Positions 43,443 through 52,531 of a DNA stretch of 64,000 nt are shown piece after piece. A program made the translations under genes and the position numbers. A model generated the notes under the pieces. The model was given only the letters and a program-made list of their open reading frames with translations, searched no databases and was not told where the DNA came from. The first letter of the stretch is position 1, and every line of letters starts with the position of its first letter. Source of the stretch: Streptomyces sp. NBC_00376 (GTDB taxonomy: Bacteria > Actinomycetota > Actinomycetes > Streptomycetales > Streptomycetaceae); the NCBI RefSeq assembly GCF_036077095.1, contig NZ_CP107962.1, positions 186,001 to 250,000 on the forward strand, written 5' to 3'.

Positions 43443-44164
43443 CAAGGCCCGTCGTTGACCGCGCGGGGAAAGCCGCGTGCAGTGGTGTGGACGAGCGTGA
43501 TGGCGTCCTCGGTGAACAGTTGGTCGGCCCGGCCGGCGAGTCCGTGGTGGTGCTTGATGTAGCTGGCGGTCTCGGTCGCGGTCATGCCGGGCATCGTGTA
43601 GCGAAGGGCTGTCCGCTGTTCGAGGGCCGCAAGGACAGCGAGTTTCATCGTCCGTCGCAGGGTGGGCTGACCCACGAGCAGACAGGACAGCGGCGAGTCC
43701 TGGTCCATCGCGGTGTTGGTAAGCATGCGGATGGCTTCGAGCTGTTCGTAGCTGAGTAGGTGGGCCTCGTCCAGGACCAGGACAGGAGTGCGTCCGCGTT
43801 CCTCACGTTCGGCTGTGAGGGCATGGCCGGTCTGGGCGGTGAGCCGGGAGCCGAGGTGAGAGGGCTACTGGCCGAAGGCAGTGACGATCGCTTCATGGAT
43901 GCCACGGACCCCGATCACCGGGTTGGGCAGGTAGATCACTGTGTGTTTCGACGGGTCGAGGCTGTGCAGGACGGTGCGGACGGAGACGATTTTGCCGGCG
44001 CCGACCTCGCCGGTAACGACACCGATGGAGCGTTCCGCGATGCACCAGCCGATCCGGGCGACGGCTTCGTTGTGGGACGCGTGGCGGTGGAGCATGCCGG
44101 GGGCGAGGTCGCGGCCGAAGGGCATGCGGCTGAATCCGTAGTGGGCCTGGAGCTTGTCAATCAC
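43443..44164 (-). pseudogene. ExeA/TniB-like transposition ATPase, degenerate
   Basis: Starts MIDKLQAHYGFSRMPFGRDL. Walker A reads GEVGAGKIVS, with Ile where Ser/Thr is required. An in-frame TAG follows TAFGQ near 43866, then the frame continues HALTAEREERGRTPVLVLDE (Walker B) and AIRMLTNTAMDQDSPLSCLL to GFPRAVN. The C-terminus is cut at 43443 by the IS3 end. Such ATPases assist Tn552/Tn5053-type transposases by target selection. Nonfunctional. Confidence 0.8.
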
Positions 44165-44203
44165 GGTGTTTCTCCTGGTCAGCGGCTGGACATGTTGGAT
44201 CGA

Positions 44204-44790
44204 TCACTGCTCGGGCTCCGTGTCGGATTCCAGATCGACCGCGAAGGCCGCGTAGTTGACTTTCTCGGCGACAGTGCGGGTATGGGCAGTGTCGATGAGG
44301 CCGAGGTAGTCGATCCCGGTCGTGGGACGGGGAAGTTCGGCCGGTATCTCGGGCCGTGCTTTCGGATGGGAATGGCGGCTGATCTGGTAGGGCAGAGCGG
44401 TCCCGGCGTCCTGGCCGTTCGCTCTGACCCGCAGGAAGGACAGGTCAAAGGGGTCGAAGACGAGCTCGACTCGTTGGCCGCTCAGCAGCGGGTCGACCTG
44501 GTAGCGGTTGCCGTGCAGGGAGACCAGCGCGGTCTTGGTCACGGTGCGGTGTTCGGACCAGCGGAAGGCTTCGGCCAGGTCGGACGGGTTGGGAACTGCG
44601 AAACCGGTCATCCACCGCCCGAGCGGGGCGGCGCCGGTCTCGGAGTGAACGCGCCGGTGGGCAGTGGTGCCGCGAGACGAACCCGCAGAAAAGCTGTTTG
44701 CAGACTTGGCGAGGTAGTCGGCGATCTCGTCGCCGCAGTGGTGCTGCGGGACGAACCCGCAGAGACGCCTGGATGGCCGACGGAGCTTGC
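44204..44790 (-). pseudogene. Mu-type transposase C-terminal fragment
   Basis: The frame reads TAHRRVHSETGAAPLGRWMT, WSEHRTVTKTALVSLHGNRY, RVELVFDPFDLSFLRVRANG (Mu-C beta-barrel region) and IDTAHTRTVAEKVNYAAFAV to a stop at 44204. The DDE catalytic core is missing upstream. It lies 39 bp before the ExeA-like ATPase start on the same strand, the standard two-gene transposition module. Confidence 0.7.
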
Positions 44791-44822
44791 CAGACCTGTG
44801 ATCGCTAGGAGGGCGCCGTCTC

Positions 44823-46328
44823 TCAGTGTCCGCCCGACGGCGAGGTGGCGGCATCGTTCAGGCAGCGGTCGAGCAGTGCGTGCATGCGGGGCACGGGGAG
44901 AGACGGGTTGGCCACGGCGCCCTCTGCGGTGCGCGAGTCAGCGAGGAGAGCATCCAGGGCTTCCGGCGTCAAGCTCGGGTTGGCAGCGGCTGCCAGGCAC
45001 ACCAACTCGTCGGGGTCTTCCACCTGGGCCTCGGCCAGGGTGGGATCGGCTGCGGCCAGGGCCCGTACGTCGGGATCCGGGTGGCCGATGAGGTGGGCCC
45101 AGCCGGTGCGGGGGAACGCGGGCAGGGTCAGCAGGTGCGGTCGGTGGGCCGGGCGGGTGACGAAGACGTCCAGGAGGAGGCCTGGCGGAGCCAGCGGGTG
45201 GTGGCAGGCCAGCAGGATCCGTACCTCCTCGTCGTCGTCCTGCGCGAGTGTCGCAGCAAGTTCCGCGGGCAGGCCGGGGAAGCGCGCCGCGACCCGGCGA
45301 AGCACTGGTTCCTCGGACGCCGCGCAGGCGGCGAACCAGTCGGGCGACGGCTCGCCAGTCGGCTCGGTGATCGGACAGGTGCAGTCCGGGCCGTGCCCGA
45401 TGACCCTGTCGATCGCCCAGCACTCGGCCCAGGTACGGGGGAAGGGGTGGAGGCTCGCGCGCATCCGCACGTCCTCGTCCGGGTCCTCCCTCAGCTCCGC
45501 CACCAGGTCCAGTCCCAGGTCGGGCCGGGCGGCGACCAACTCGCGGATCCCCGCCTCGGGGTGGCGGGCGAGCCGGGCGACGGCGTCGGCCGGGATGTGG
45601 GGATTCCCGGTCAGGGGGTGCACCGTGCCGTCCGCGAAGCACTGCTCGACGAGCGCGGGGGACAGGGCACACCTGCCGAACACGAACGGCTTGCCGCGGG
45701 AGCCGTAGGACGGCAGCCTGGCCTCCACCCGTTCCGGATCCAGCACCCAGCTGTGCTCCTGCGCCGCGTTCCGTACCGCAGGGTCGGGGTCGTCGAGCAG
45801 TGCCTCCCGCTGCGCGGCGGTGAGCGACTGCCACTCCCAGGTGGCGCGTTCACGGAGCCCGGGGTGCTCGTGCCCGGCCATGGAGCGGTGGAAGGACAGA
45901 GGGATCTGCCGGGAGGAAATGAGCTCCCCCACGATCTCGTTCGCGGTGAGCGTGCCGTCTTCGCCCCCGTCCCGGGCGGTCAGGAGGGTGACGAGGATGT
46001 CGTCCGGCAGTGGTCGGACCCATCGCGGGCGGAGATGAGCAGGGGCGCCGCCGGCGAGCCACCCGCGGACGATCCCCGACGGGTCCGTCGCCAAGGGGGC
46101 TAGTCGTGCGGGGTCGATGTGCCGGTTCTGCGCGAGCGCGCGGCGGATCACTCTGTCCGGGTGGTTCAGGGCCGCGTCGATGACGGCGTCGGGCAGGTCA
46201 CGACCCGCGCACATCAGCAGGCCGGCCTCACCGGCCGCTGGATCCACCAGGCGTATCAGGACGTCGGAGGGCGCCGCCGGATTGAAGGCGATGCCGCGCA
46301 GCCACGGTTCGTGCAGAGAGTCGGACAC
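44823..46328 (-). CDS. Leucine-rich-variant/HEAT-like repeat protein
   Basis: 501 residues from ATG 46328 (MSDSLHEPWLRGIAFNPAAP). About a dozen ~24-residue helical repeats of the form LARHPEAGIRELVAARPDL, LREDPDEDVRMRASLHP, LIGHPDPDVRALAAADPTL, the pattern of leucine-rich variant (LRV) or HEAT repeats. A Cys cluster sits in the middle (GHGPDCTCPITEP). No signal or membrane segment. Probably a protein-binding scaffold; function unknown. Its 3' end abuts decayed transposition genes. Confidence 0.7.
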   Translation of the reverse strand: MSDSLHEPWLRGIAFNPAAPSDVLIRLVDPAAGEAGLLMCAGRDLPDAVIDAALNHPDRVIRRALAQNRHIDPARLAPLATDPSGIVRGWLAGGAPAHLRPRWVRPLPDDILVTLLTARDGGEDGTLTANEIVGELISSRQIPLSFHRSMAGHEHPGLRERATWEWQSLTAAQREALLDDPDPAVRNAAQEHSWVLDPERVEARLPSYGSRGKPFVFGRCALSPALVEQCFADGTVHPLTGNPHIPADAVARLARHPEAGIRELVAARPDLGLDLVAELREDPDEDVRMRASLHPFPRTWAECWAIDRVIGHGPDCTCPITEPTGEPSPDWFAACAASEEPVLRRVAARFPGLPAELAATLAQDDDEEVRILLACHHPLAPPGLLLDVFVTRPAHRPHLLTLPAFPRTGWAHLIGHPDPDVRALAAADPTLAEAQVEDPDELVCLAAAANPSLTPEALDALLADSRTAEGAVANPSLPVPRMHALLDRCLNDAATSPSGGH

Positions 46329-46740
46329 CGCGTCATCCTCCCACCTCGCCTCCTGAACCGGGCCGCCCGACGGCTACCTCGCTGGCGCTTACCGGCGTCT
46401 CCGTCCGCAGGACTTTTGGACCACGTGGCGCGGGCCTTGCTCATCATGCGCACGCTGACCGTACGCGGCACAACGCCAGGCTCCGCATCCACCCCCGCCG
46501 GGGTACGCACGACATCCGGGGCAAGTCAAGCAACCGGGCGTTGCTGAAACTCGGCTACATCGTCTTCCGTGCTCACAGGGTGTTCTCGCTCTTGGGCAAC
46601 AACCGCTCTCGCTACTGCGCTACTGACCGACAAAGCCACTTGGTCAAGAAGGATCACAAGCGTGCACTTGCGGTCATGCCGAAGGGCGGTCTCGCCCCGG
46701 CGCTTAGAGTGCGATCGCGTGGTGTCCCGCTTCGTGGGAT
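46329..46740. other. Region without supported gene
   Basis: No RBS-backed frame or known domain. Some stretches (46440-46660) are coding-like and may be old IS debris. Confidence 0.3.
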
Positions 46741-46767
46741 TCCCTCCGGACCGATCGGCCGGAGGGA
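46741..46767 (+). promoter_or_regulatory. Hairpin in leader of small ORF
   Basis: TCCCTCCGG pairs with CCGGAGGGA across 9 nt. The right arm includes GGAGGGA, an SD-like sequence just before a possible GTG start at 46772, so folding could hide a ribosome site. Confidence 0.4.
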
Positions 46768-46804
46768 GGAAGTGCCTCTCCCGGCCTTGTCGAGGAGGCA
46801 GATC

Positions 46805-46900
46805 ATGAAGTGGGACGATGCGCCGGACTACGCCGCGTGGAGCTTCTACCTGAGTGCAGTCGAGTTGCTTCTCGACTTACTCAGTCGGCTCCCGCTGTAG
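46805..46900 (+). CDS. 31-residue peptide gene
   Basis: MKWDDAPDYAAWSFYLSAVE then LLLDLLSRLPL. ATG 46805 has GAGGAGG six nt upstream, and an in-frame GTG 46772 would add 11 residues. The C-terminal half is an amphipathic or hydrophobic helix. A strong terminator follows at once. RBS, compact size and terminator suggest a real small protein; the family is unknown and a membrane-active peptide is only one possibility. Confidence 0.5.
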   Translation: MKWDDAPDYAAWSFYLSAVELLLDLLSRLPL

Positions 46901-46917
46901 CCCGGCGACCGCTCCAC

Positions 46918-46944
46918 GGGGCCGTTCCCTTCGGGGACGGCCCC
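46918..46944 (+). terminator. Terminator after small ORF
   Basis: GGGGCCGTTCCC and GGGGACGGCCCC around a TTC loop, 17 nt after the stop of the 31-residue gene. Confidence 0.7.
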
Positions 46945-47019
46945 GTTCCTGCGTCTTGCGACGACACCGCCGATGCTACGCACGCCCCACGAGTCAAGAA
47001 ACCGAATCCTCGCAAACGG

Positions 47020-47038
47020 GATATGCCAGTGGCATATC
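47020..47038. promoter_or_regulatory. Palindromic site
   Basis: GATATGCCAGTGGCATATC: 8-bp perfect arms with a 3-nt centre, in a 315-bp non-coding stretch (46945-47259). Form of a dimeric repressor operator; no adjacent start codon identifies the regulated gene. Confidence 0.35.
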
Positions 47039-47259
47039 TCGTTCATTCGACTTGGCCTGCGAACCGGGCCGTTCCCCAAGCAGAAACAGGGTCAGGGGCG
47101 GGTGGCGGGCCCGAACGGGTGAACCCAAGGGCTCGCGTACGCGGGCGGGGATCTAGTCGAGTACGTCCAACTGTTTCCGCAATAAGGGGAGTTGACATGT
47201 TTTGTAGTAGTCTGTCACGGTGCGGTGCGTCGAGTCGGGCCGGCCGGGCGCCCGGCCGT

Positions 47260-47868
47260 TCAGTCCCTGCTGGAGAGAGGGGTCCGCAGCTCGACGCGAA
47301 GCCGGATGGAAGTGTCGATGGGCAACCCGAGGCTGGAGTGCCGGAGCTCCTTCGCACGCTGCGCGATGAGGTCAAGATCCCGCAACTGGCGCCGGAGCTC
47401 GGCGACCAGTGCTTCGTCCGGGTCGGGAAGGTCTTCCTCTTCCTGCTCGGCCAGGTATTCAAGACGCTGATCAACAGCTTCGACGGCCCGGCCGCTGGTC
47501 CAGACAGCGAACTCGCTGACCCCGAAGAGATACGCGTGCGCCGCATGCAGCACAGCAGCCGCAGCGGACTCGTCCGCGTCGTCCGGCCCGTCCTGGCCAT
47601 CGTTGTGGCAGTAGTCGCTGAGCATGTACTCGGCCACCCCGCGATTGACGGCGGTGAAAGCCGTCGAATCACCAAGTACGCCCTCCCAGACGGAGTTCAG
47701 CAGAGGGCGCAGGCTCAGGGTGAACGACGCCTGCTCATCTTCCGGCAGCGTCTCGTGCCAGCTCATAAGCCGTTCCGCGACGCCGGCGGCGAACACCTTC
47801 AGCTCACTGGATGACGCGGCTACCAGACGCTCCTGCACCAGCGTCGAAAGCTCCTGCCACGTTTCCAT
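47260..47868 (-). CDS. Hypothetical helical protein
   Basis: 202 residues from ATG 47868 (METWQELSTLVQERLVAASS). Mostly helical and acidic: VFAAGVAERLMSWHETLPED, FGVSEFAVWTSGRAVEAVDQ, RLEYLAEQEEEDLPDPDEAL. Size and style resemble cytosolic immunity-type proteins, but no family is recognised. It lies just beyond the boundary of the DUF3761-HNH repeat. Confidence 0.6.
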   Translation of the reverse strand: METWQELSTLVQERLVAASSSELKVFAAGVAERLMSWHETLPEDEQASFTLSLRPLLNSVWEGVLGDSTAFTAVNRGVAEYMLSDYCHNDGQDGPDDADESAAAAVLHAAHAYLFGVSEFAVWTSGRAVEAVDQRLEYLAEQEEEDLPDPDEALVAELRRQLRDLDLIAQRAKELRHSSLGLPIDTSIRLRVELRTPLSSRD

Positions 47869-48104
47869 TCGAGCCCCACCCCTGAATCAAGATTTCGACG
47901 TGCTCCTGCCCGCCTCGGGGATCATCGCACCCACCGCCGACAACGCTTGAAGCGGTGGCCAACAGGACGGGCCAGCCATCAGCGAGGAGGGCCCTTCCGC
48001 ACCGCGCCTCGTGTGCCTGGTGCAGATCCACGCACAGGATCCGCCCACCATCCCCAGAGGGCGGAAGGCGGGCGCGGTCTACTTGGAGGCCGCCGCGCGT
48101 GGCG

Positions 48105-48123
48105 GGTACGGCCCCGCCGTACC
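48105..48123. terminator. Hairpin downstream of DUF3761 gene, copy C
   Basis: Same GGTACGGC/GCCGTACC hairpin as at 12445. Confidence 0.5.
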
Positions 48124-48137
48124 GTCGGCCGGTGAAC

Positions 48138-48404
48138 CTACTTGAACCAGTAGCGGACGCCGCCGTGGCCGCTGCACGTGCCGCGGAAGGTCTTCGAGTA
48201 GCTGGGGGTGCCGTCCTTGCATTCCGCGGTCGCGCCTGCCGGGTGGGGGCTGCCGGCCCTGCACACACCGGTGGTGTGCGGTGCGCATCCGGCGGTCGCC
48301 CCGGCACGGGCGGCCGGGACGAGGAACGCGGCGGCGACGGCGAGCACGGTGACCGCGACGCGGGCGATGCCGCCGCGGTCGGGTGCTGTGAAGGTGAGGG
48401 ACAC
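48138..48404 (-). CDS. Secreted DUF3761 protein (copy C)
   Basis: 88 residues, sequence identical to the gene at 12478-12744, with the same GTG start, signal peptide and Cys pattern (ATAECKDGTPSYSKTFRGTC). The lack of any coding change indicates a recent duplication or gene conversion. Confidence 0.75.
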   Translation of the reverse strand: MSLTFTAPDRGGIARVAVTVLAVAAAFLVPAARAGATAGCAPHTTGVCRAGSPHPAGATAECKDGTPSYSKTFRGTCSGHGGVRYWFK

Positions 48405-48631
48405 GGTGTGATGTCTTTCGGGGTCGATTCCCGCGCCCGCTGTCACATGGTCCGGGCCCGGGGACGGGTGGGCGCCGCGGGGGAAACGGGCCGGGGAGCG
48501 GGTTCCTGCGTCGCCTCCCCCGCGGCGGGTCAAGCGCGGGCGGGCGCGGCTGGGTCCGTCCGGCGCTTCGGCGGCGGTTCACCGCGGGCCAGGTGCCCGG
48601 TCGGTGCCGCCCGGTGTGCGGCCTGGTGGGG

Positions 48632-49333
48632 TCAGGTGGCGCAGGTGTCGAGCATCTCGGCCAGGGCAGCAGCCTCGGCAGGGTTGGCGGTGAGCTGGTA
48701 GGTGGCCTTCACGCTGATCCAGGCCCGGCTGTAGGTGCAGTGGTACGACTGCAGCGGCGGCTTCCAGCTCCCCGGATCCTTGTCGCCCTTCGACCGGTTG
48801 CTGGCGGCCGACACCGCGATCAGCTGCGAGTCGGTCAGGTCGTTGGCGAAGGCGCGGCGTTCGGGCGTCGACCACTCGGACGCCCCGGAACGCCAGGCTT
48901 CCTTCAACGGGACGACGTGGTCGATGTCGATACCAGAGGCGGACTCGACCGTCTTCCCGTCGTACTCCGAGTACCAGGTGCCGCTGGTGGCGCGGCACTG
49001 GTCGTCCTGGACGACGCCTTGGCCGTCGCGCTGGAGCACGACCTCGCGGGTCTCGCAGGTGCCGGACTGGGTGATCCAGTGCGGGAACTTCGCCCGGGAG
49101 TACCCGGGGACATCGTCCTCGTCGGCGATGACCAGGTCCGCGAGGAGCTCGCGAGCCTTGACCGCATCCGGCGGCTCGGGCAGCTCGCGGAAAGTCGGTA
49201 CCTGCGTGGTAGTGGTACGGGGGGCCGCTGCCGCGGTGGCGGTGGTGGGGGCGGCAGTGAGCGCAAGACCGACGAAAGCCGAACCGGCCATGAACAGCGC
49301 GGTACGGCGCAGATGACGAATCATGCCGCTCAT
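48632..49333 (-). CDS. Exported HNH-family endonuclease (copy 3)
   Basis: 233 residues. The C-terminal two thirds are nearly identical to copy 2, including DIDHVVPLKEAW and KGDKDPGSWKPP. The N-terminal ~75 residues differ (RRTALFMAGSAFVGLALTAA, then a Thr/Ala-rich mature start). No ku gene lies upstream; instead about 420 bp without clear genes precede the next gene. The start-proximal 19-bp motif is retained. Confidence 0.8.
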   Translation of the reverse strand: MSGMIRHLRRTALFMAGSAFVGLALTAAPTTATAAAAPRTTTTQVPTFRELPEPPDAVKARELLADLVIADEDDVPGYSRAKFPHWITQSGTCETREVVLQRDGQGVVQDDQCRATSGTWYSEYDGKTVESASGIDIDHVVPLKEAWRSGASEWSTPERRAFANDLTDSQLIAVSAASNRSKGDKDPGSWKPPLQSYHCTYSRAWISVKATYQLTANPAEAAALAEMLDTCAT

Positions 49334-49390
49334 GCTCCGTGGCCCTGCCGGGCGCAGAATCGTTGTTCCTGTCTCCGGGTCACTCTGGCG

Positions 49391-49409
49391 GGTGGGAAGT
49401 CGTACCGGG
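49391..49409. promoter_or_regulatory. Conserved 19-bp motif upstream of HNH copy 3
   Basis: Third occurrence of GGTGGGAAGTCGTACCGGG, 58 nt upstream of the start, conserved although flanking bases differ from copies 1 and 2. Confidence 0.45.
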
Positions 49410-49754
49410 GTGGCGGGGCGTGGCAGTGCGTGAGGCGGGTCTCGCGCAGGCGGTGCTGGTCTTGCTCGGCGCGCTCAGCTCGCAGGTCGCCTGCCATGTC
49501 ACCCTTGTCCAGCGGGGTGACGGCGCGACGGTCGGCGTCGTAGTCCAGGATCAGCATGTTGGCCGTGGCCTGCGGTGGTCGGGCCTGTGGTCGGCCTACG
49601 TCGGCACTCGCTGGCTTCCCCTGCAGCACCGAAGCACGAACGAGGTCCGATCGGCCGTCAGGGCGGCTCTTGCGAGCGGCCGTTGCCTGCGCAGCTCGTT
49701 GAGTCGGCTGCGCATTAGCAGAGGTCCGGGGCCGACGACATGCTCGGCTGGCGG
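49410..49754. other. Region without supported gene
   Basis: A minus frame with ATG at 49557 (MLILDYDADRRAVTPLDKGD) has no RBS. Nothing else recognised. Confidence 0.3.
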
Positions 49755-50936
49755 TCAGGATGCGACGCGCTGCTCTCCTGCTGGAGGCACGGTGTGTAGC
49801 AGTTCCAGGCGGCGCTGAGCAGCTGCGACCGCTCCGGGACGTCGGCCGGGAACATGGCGGCGCAGCGCGACCAGAGAGGGGCCGAGGTCGCGGGAGCGCT
49901 GCGGGTCCTGGGTCTTTAGCCACTGATGGTGTGCTCGGTCGACAGCGCCCTCTACTCCGGGGTCGTCCGGTGCCTGCTGGCGGGCGAGCCGCGCATCGGC
50001 GGCCGTCATCCACAGCTCGCAGCTGCGGCCTGGGTCACCGGCCAGGTGGGCCAGGTCGGCCCGCACTTCCAGCCAGTGCACGGCCTCGCGGGAGCCGGAT
50101 CCGTAGGTGCGCAGCGCCCATCCTTCCCACATGGAGGCGAGCGAGGCGGCTTCGCTGTGCCGCCCGGCGTGCGCGGCGGCGAGGATCGCGGGCAGCGGGT
50201 TTTCCACCGTGGCGGCCTGGGTGGTCTGAGCACGTTGTGGTGACGGGGCTGAAGTAGGCGAGGGGTGGAAGGCCTGGGATGCCGGGGGCGTGGTGTCGGT
50301 GGCGAGGAGCACCGCATCGACGTTTTCGTCCTGGGCGGTGGCCTGCTCGTGGAGTCGAGCGAGGGGCGGGTTGAGGCCGCTGCGCCAGGTGGTGGCGAGG
50401 GCCTTCAGGTAGGTCGGCTCGGCAACTCGCCGGCGGGGAGGCGGTGGGGTGATGCGGCCGTACAGGCGGATCCCGGGCGCGAGGGAAAGACCGTTGGCAC
50501 GGATCTGCTGCCAGGCGTCCGGGGCGGCGACCAGGTCGGCGATGACGGTGGTCGTGCCCGGGGCCCGCGTCTTGAGCTCGCCGGCCAGCCAGTGCCAGGG
50601 CAGAGCGGTGTAGCGCAGGGTGCTCGGCGTGGTCCGGGCCAGAGCGAGGTGGGGCAGGTGCTGCTTGGTGTCGCAGTGGAGCTGTCCGGCGAGGAGGAGG
50701 GTGAGGGGTCCGGGGGCGGCGGCCGCGGCGCGGATGCGCGTGAGGACGGTCTGCGGGTCGGTGGGGTCGGCGAGTTCGACGATGGTCGCCGCGTTAGTGC
50801 CGGTCAGGATGCTGGGTGCCACGGCCGCGAGGGTGGGCAGGACGCTGGTGGCGTCGATGAGCCGGCCTTTCGCGGCCGGGGCCGCCGCGAGCAGCAATGC
50901 GATTCCGGTTGCCGTGTCTTCCCCCTTGATCACCAC
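49755..50936 (-). CDS. Hypothetical protein with helical-repeat C-terminus
   Basis: 393 residues from ATG 50936 (MVIKGEDTATGIALLLAAAP). The N-terminal ~200 residues look like an alternating alpha/beta domain (TNAATIVELADPTDPQTVLT, PGPLTLLLAGQLHCDTKQHL). A Pro/Thr-rich linker (~res 205-245) leads to a TPR-like C-terminus (AAHAGRHSEAASLASMWEGW, CELWMTAADARLARQQ). Soluble. Resembles hypothetical proteins of Streptomyces plasmids; function unknown. Confidence 0.65.
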   Translation of the reverse strand: MVIKGEDTATGIALLLAAAPAAKGRLIDATSVLPTLAAVAPSILTGTNAATIVELADPTDPQTVLTRIRAAAAAPGPLTLLLAGQLHCDTKQHLPHLALARTTPSTLRYTALPWHWLAGELKTRAPGTTTVIADLVAAPDAWQQIRANGLSLAPGIRLYGRITPPPPRRRVAEPTYLKALATTWRSGLNPPLARLHEQATAQDENVDAVLLATDTTPPASQAFHPSPTSAPSPQRAQTTQAATVENPLPAILAAAHAGRHSEAASLASMWEGWALRTYGSGSREAVHWLEVRADLAHLAGDPGRSCELWMTAADARLARQQAPDDPGVEGAVDRAHHQWLKTQDPQRSRDLGPSLVALRRHVPGRRPGAVAAAQRRLELLHTVPPAGEQRVAS

Positions 50937-51130
50937 GAGAGCACCGTAGCGCGTGGCCGGGCACGGATCTCAGCGGGCCGCTGTCCCGCCTCAACTGACG
51001 GCGTCCGGGGCTCTTGCCCCTGTCAGTCCTCTTCTCCGTAGGTGAGCGCGAGCTGCGCGAACTCGTGGCAGCGTTGCACCTGGAGTTCTCCTTCAACGCG
51101 GTGTCGGCTCGGGACGGTTGACGGCAAGGT
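50937..51130. other. Short intergenic region
   Basis: Contains the promoter side of the 49755 gene; no gene seen. Confidence 0.3.
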
Positions 51131-51310
51131 TCATCGCCCCAGGCCCTTGCCCAGCGGGACTTCGGCGAGGACGTCCCACCGGATTTCGCGGCGGTCGTGC
51201 CACTGGGAGACCAGCGTGAGCGTGGTGACCGGCAGGGTGACCGGGTCGCCGGGCAGATCGGAGAGCACGACCTTGAGCGCGCCGCGGTCGGCGAGGTGTC
51301 CTTCGGTGCC
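51131..51310 (-). pseudogene. C-terminal remnant truncated by IS630
   Basis: The frame reads LADRGALKVVLSDLPGDPVT, TTLTLVSQWHDRREIRWDVL and AEVPLGKGLGR to a stop. It enters from the IS630 left end and has no start. I could not identify its N-terminal half beyond the element. Confidence 0.4.
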
Positions 51311-52484
51311 TAACTGACTTCGGCTCGTCAGGGTGAGGCTGGGTGGTCGAGGGTGAGGCCGGTGCCGGCTATGAAGCCGTCGAGGGTGTCGGGCCGGTAC
51401 TGAAGTCGTTTGAGCCGGTTGCGTACGAGGGCCTCGAGTCGGTCGAGGGCGACCACGGCGAGGTTGGCCAGGCTGCGCTTGACGTGTGCCCAGACCCACT
51501 CCACGGGGTTGAGGTCGGGCGAGTAGGCGGGGAGCAGGAACACTGTCAGCCAGGCACGCTCGGCGATCAGCCCGCGCATGGCGTGGGAGACGTGGGTGTT
51601 CAGGCGGTCCCAGACCAGCACGATCGGTGCCTTGACGAGCTGGTGGACACCGTCGATCAGTGCGATGAAGTCGCGCTCGCCCATGCTACGGCGCTTGCCC
51701 TTGCCGGAGGGGTGGGTGCGCAGGCGGTGGCACAGCCGGGTGCGGGAGCCGGGCCGCATGGCGATCAGTCCTGCCACCGACAAACGTCCCGAGCGGCGGC
51801 CGCTGACTGTCACGACAGGGGTGCGGCCGCGCCGGCCCCAGGTGCGTCCTTTGGGCGGCCGGCGGGTGAAGCCTGCCTCGTCCTCGAAGCAGATGCAGCC
51901 CCCGCAGGCCGCCCGGGCTCTTTTACCTCCGCCCAGGTCGCCTCCTTCCGTGCGGTGACGGCCTGCTCGTCACGCTCGGCCACCCGCCGCGCAGGGACCT
52001 GCGGGCTGAAACCGAGCCGGTGCATCAGCCTCGTCGCCCCCGAGACGCTGTAGGAGACGTGGAACTTCCGGCCGATCAGCATGGCCACCCTCGCCGCGGT
52101 CCACACATGGTCCTCCACCCAGCCATGCGCGGCCGGGCCCTGGTCCAGATACGCAGCGAGTTTCTCCAGACAGCGTGGGGACAGTCGGCACCGCGAACCG
52201 CTCGGGCCACGGGAGGCCAGCGCCGGCGCACCGCCCTCCCGCCACAACTGCTGCCACTGGTAGGCCGACTTCCCGCTCACCCGCAGGCGCCGTGCCACCT
52301 CCAACGGCTTAGTTCCCTGCTCGAACAACTCGGCCGCCTGCATCCGCACCGACTCACGACGCAGCCGACCCGCAGCGGTCAGCCCGCCCCCATCCGCATA
52401 CCTCACACAACAGGGAATACAGCCACCACGGCGAACGCGTCAGGGACTTCGAAAAGGTTCACCCCAACGAGCCGAAGTCAGTTA
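51311..52484 (-). mobile_element. IS630-family element
   Basis: 1174 bp including flanking TA dinucleotides (51311-51312, 52483-52484). Inverted ends TAACTGACTTCGGCTCGT at both sides, with further similarity inward. TA target duplication is characteristic of IS630/mariner elements. Confidence 0.85.
51328..52406 (-). pseudogene. IS630 transposase in two frames
   Basis: First frame (52406 down to ~51925): HTH region EVARRLRVSGKSAYQWQQLW and SYSVSGATRLMHRLGFSPQV, ending AEVK. The second frame continues ICFEDEAGFTRRPPKGRTWG (first DDE Asp/Glu region), VLVWDRLNTHVSHAMRGLIA and LPAYSPDLNPVEWVWAHVKR (final acidic residue). The switch is at GTAAAAGAG, a slippery-looking site; it may be a programmed shift or a mutation. 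Confidence 0.75.
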
Positions 52485-52531
52485 ATGGTGGAGTCGGGTA
52501 TTGGAACCGCCCGAATGCCCTGACGGGATGG

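Larger units (their letters stand above)
47982..49106. repeat. DUF3761-HNH duplicated segment, copy C
   Basis: Direct repeat of 12322-13446, ungapped, 35,660 bp apart, with only scattered substitutions. Recombination between the copies would delete the intervening DNA. Confidence 0.85.

Noticed and set aside
51918-51926. Programmed frameshift in IS630 at GTAAAAGAG
   Set aside because: Possible, but with one copy I cannot tell programmed shifting from mutation, so the gene is listed as broken.
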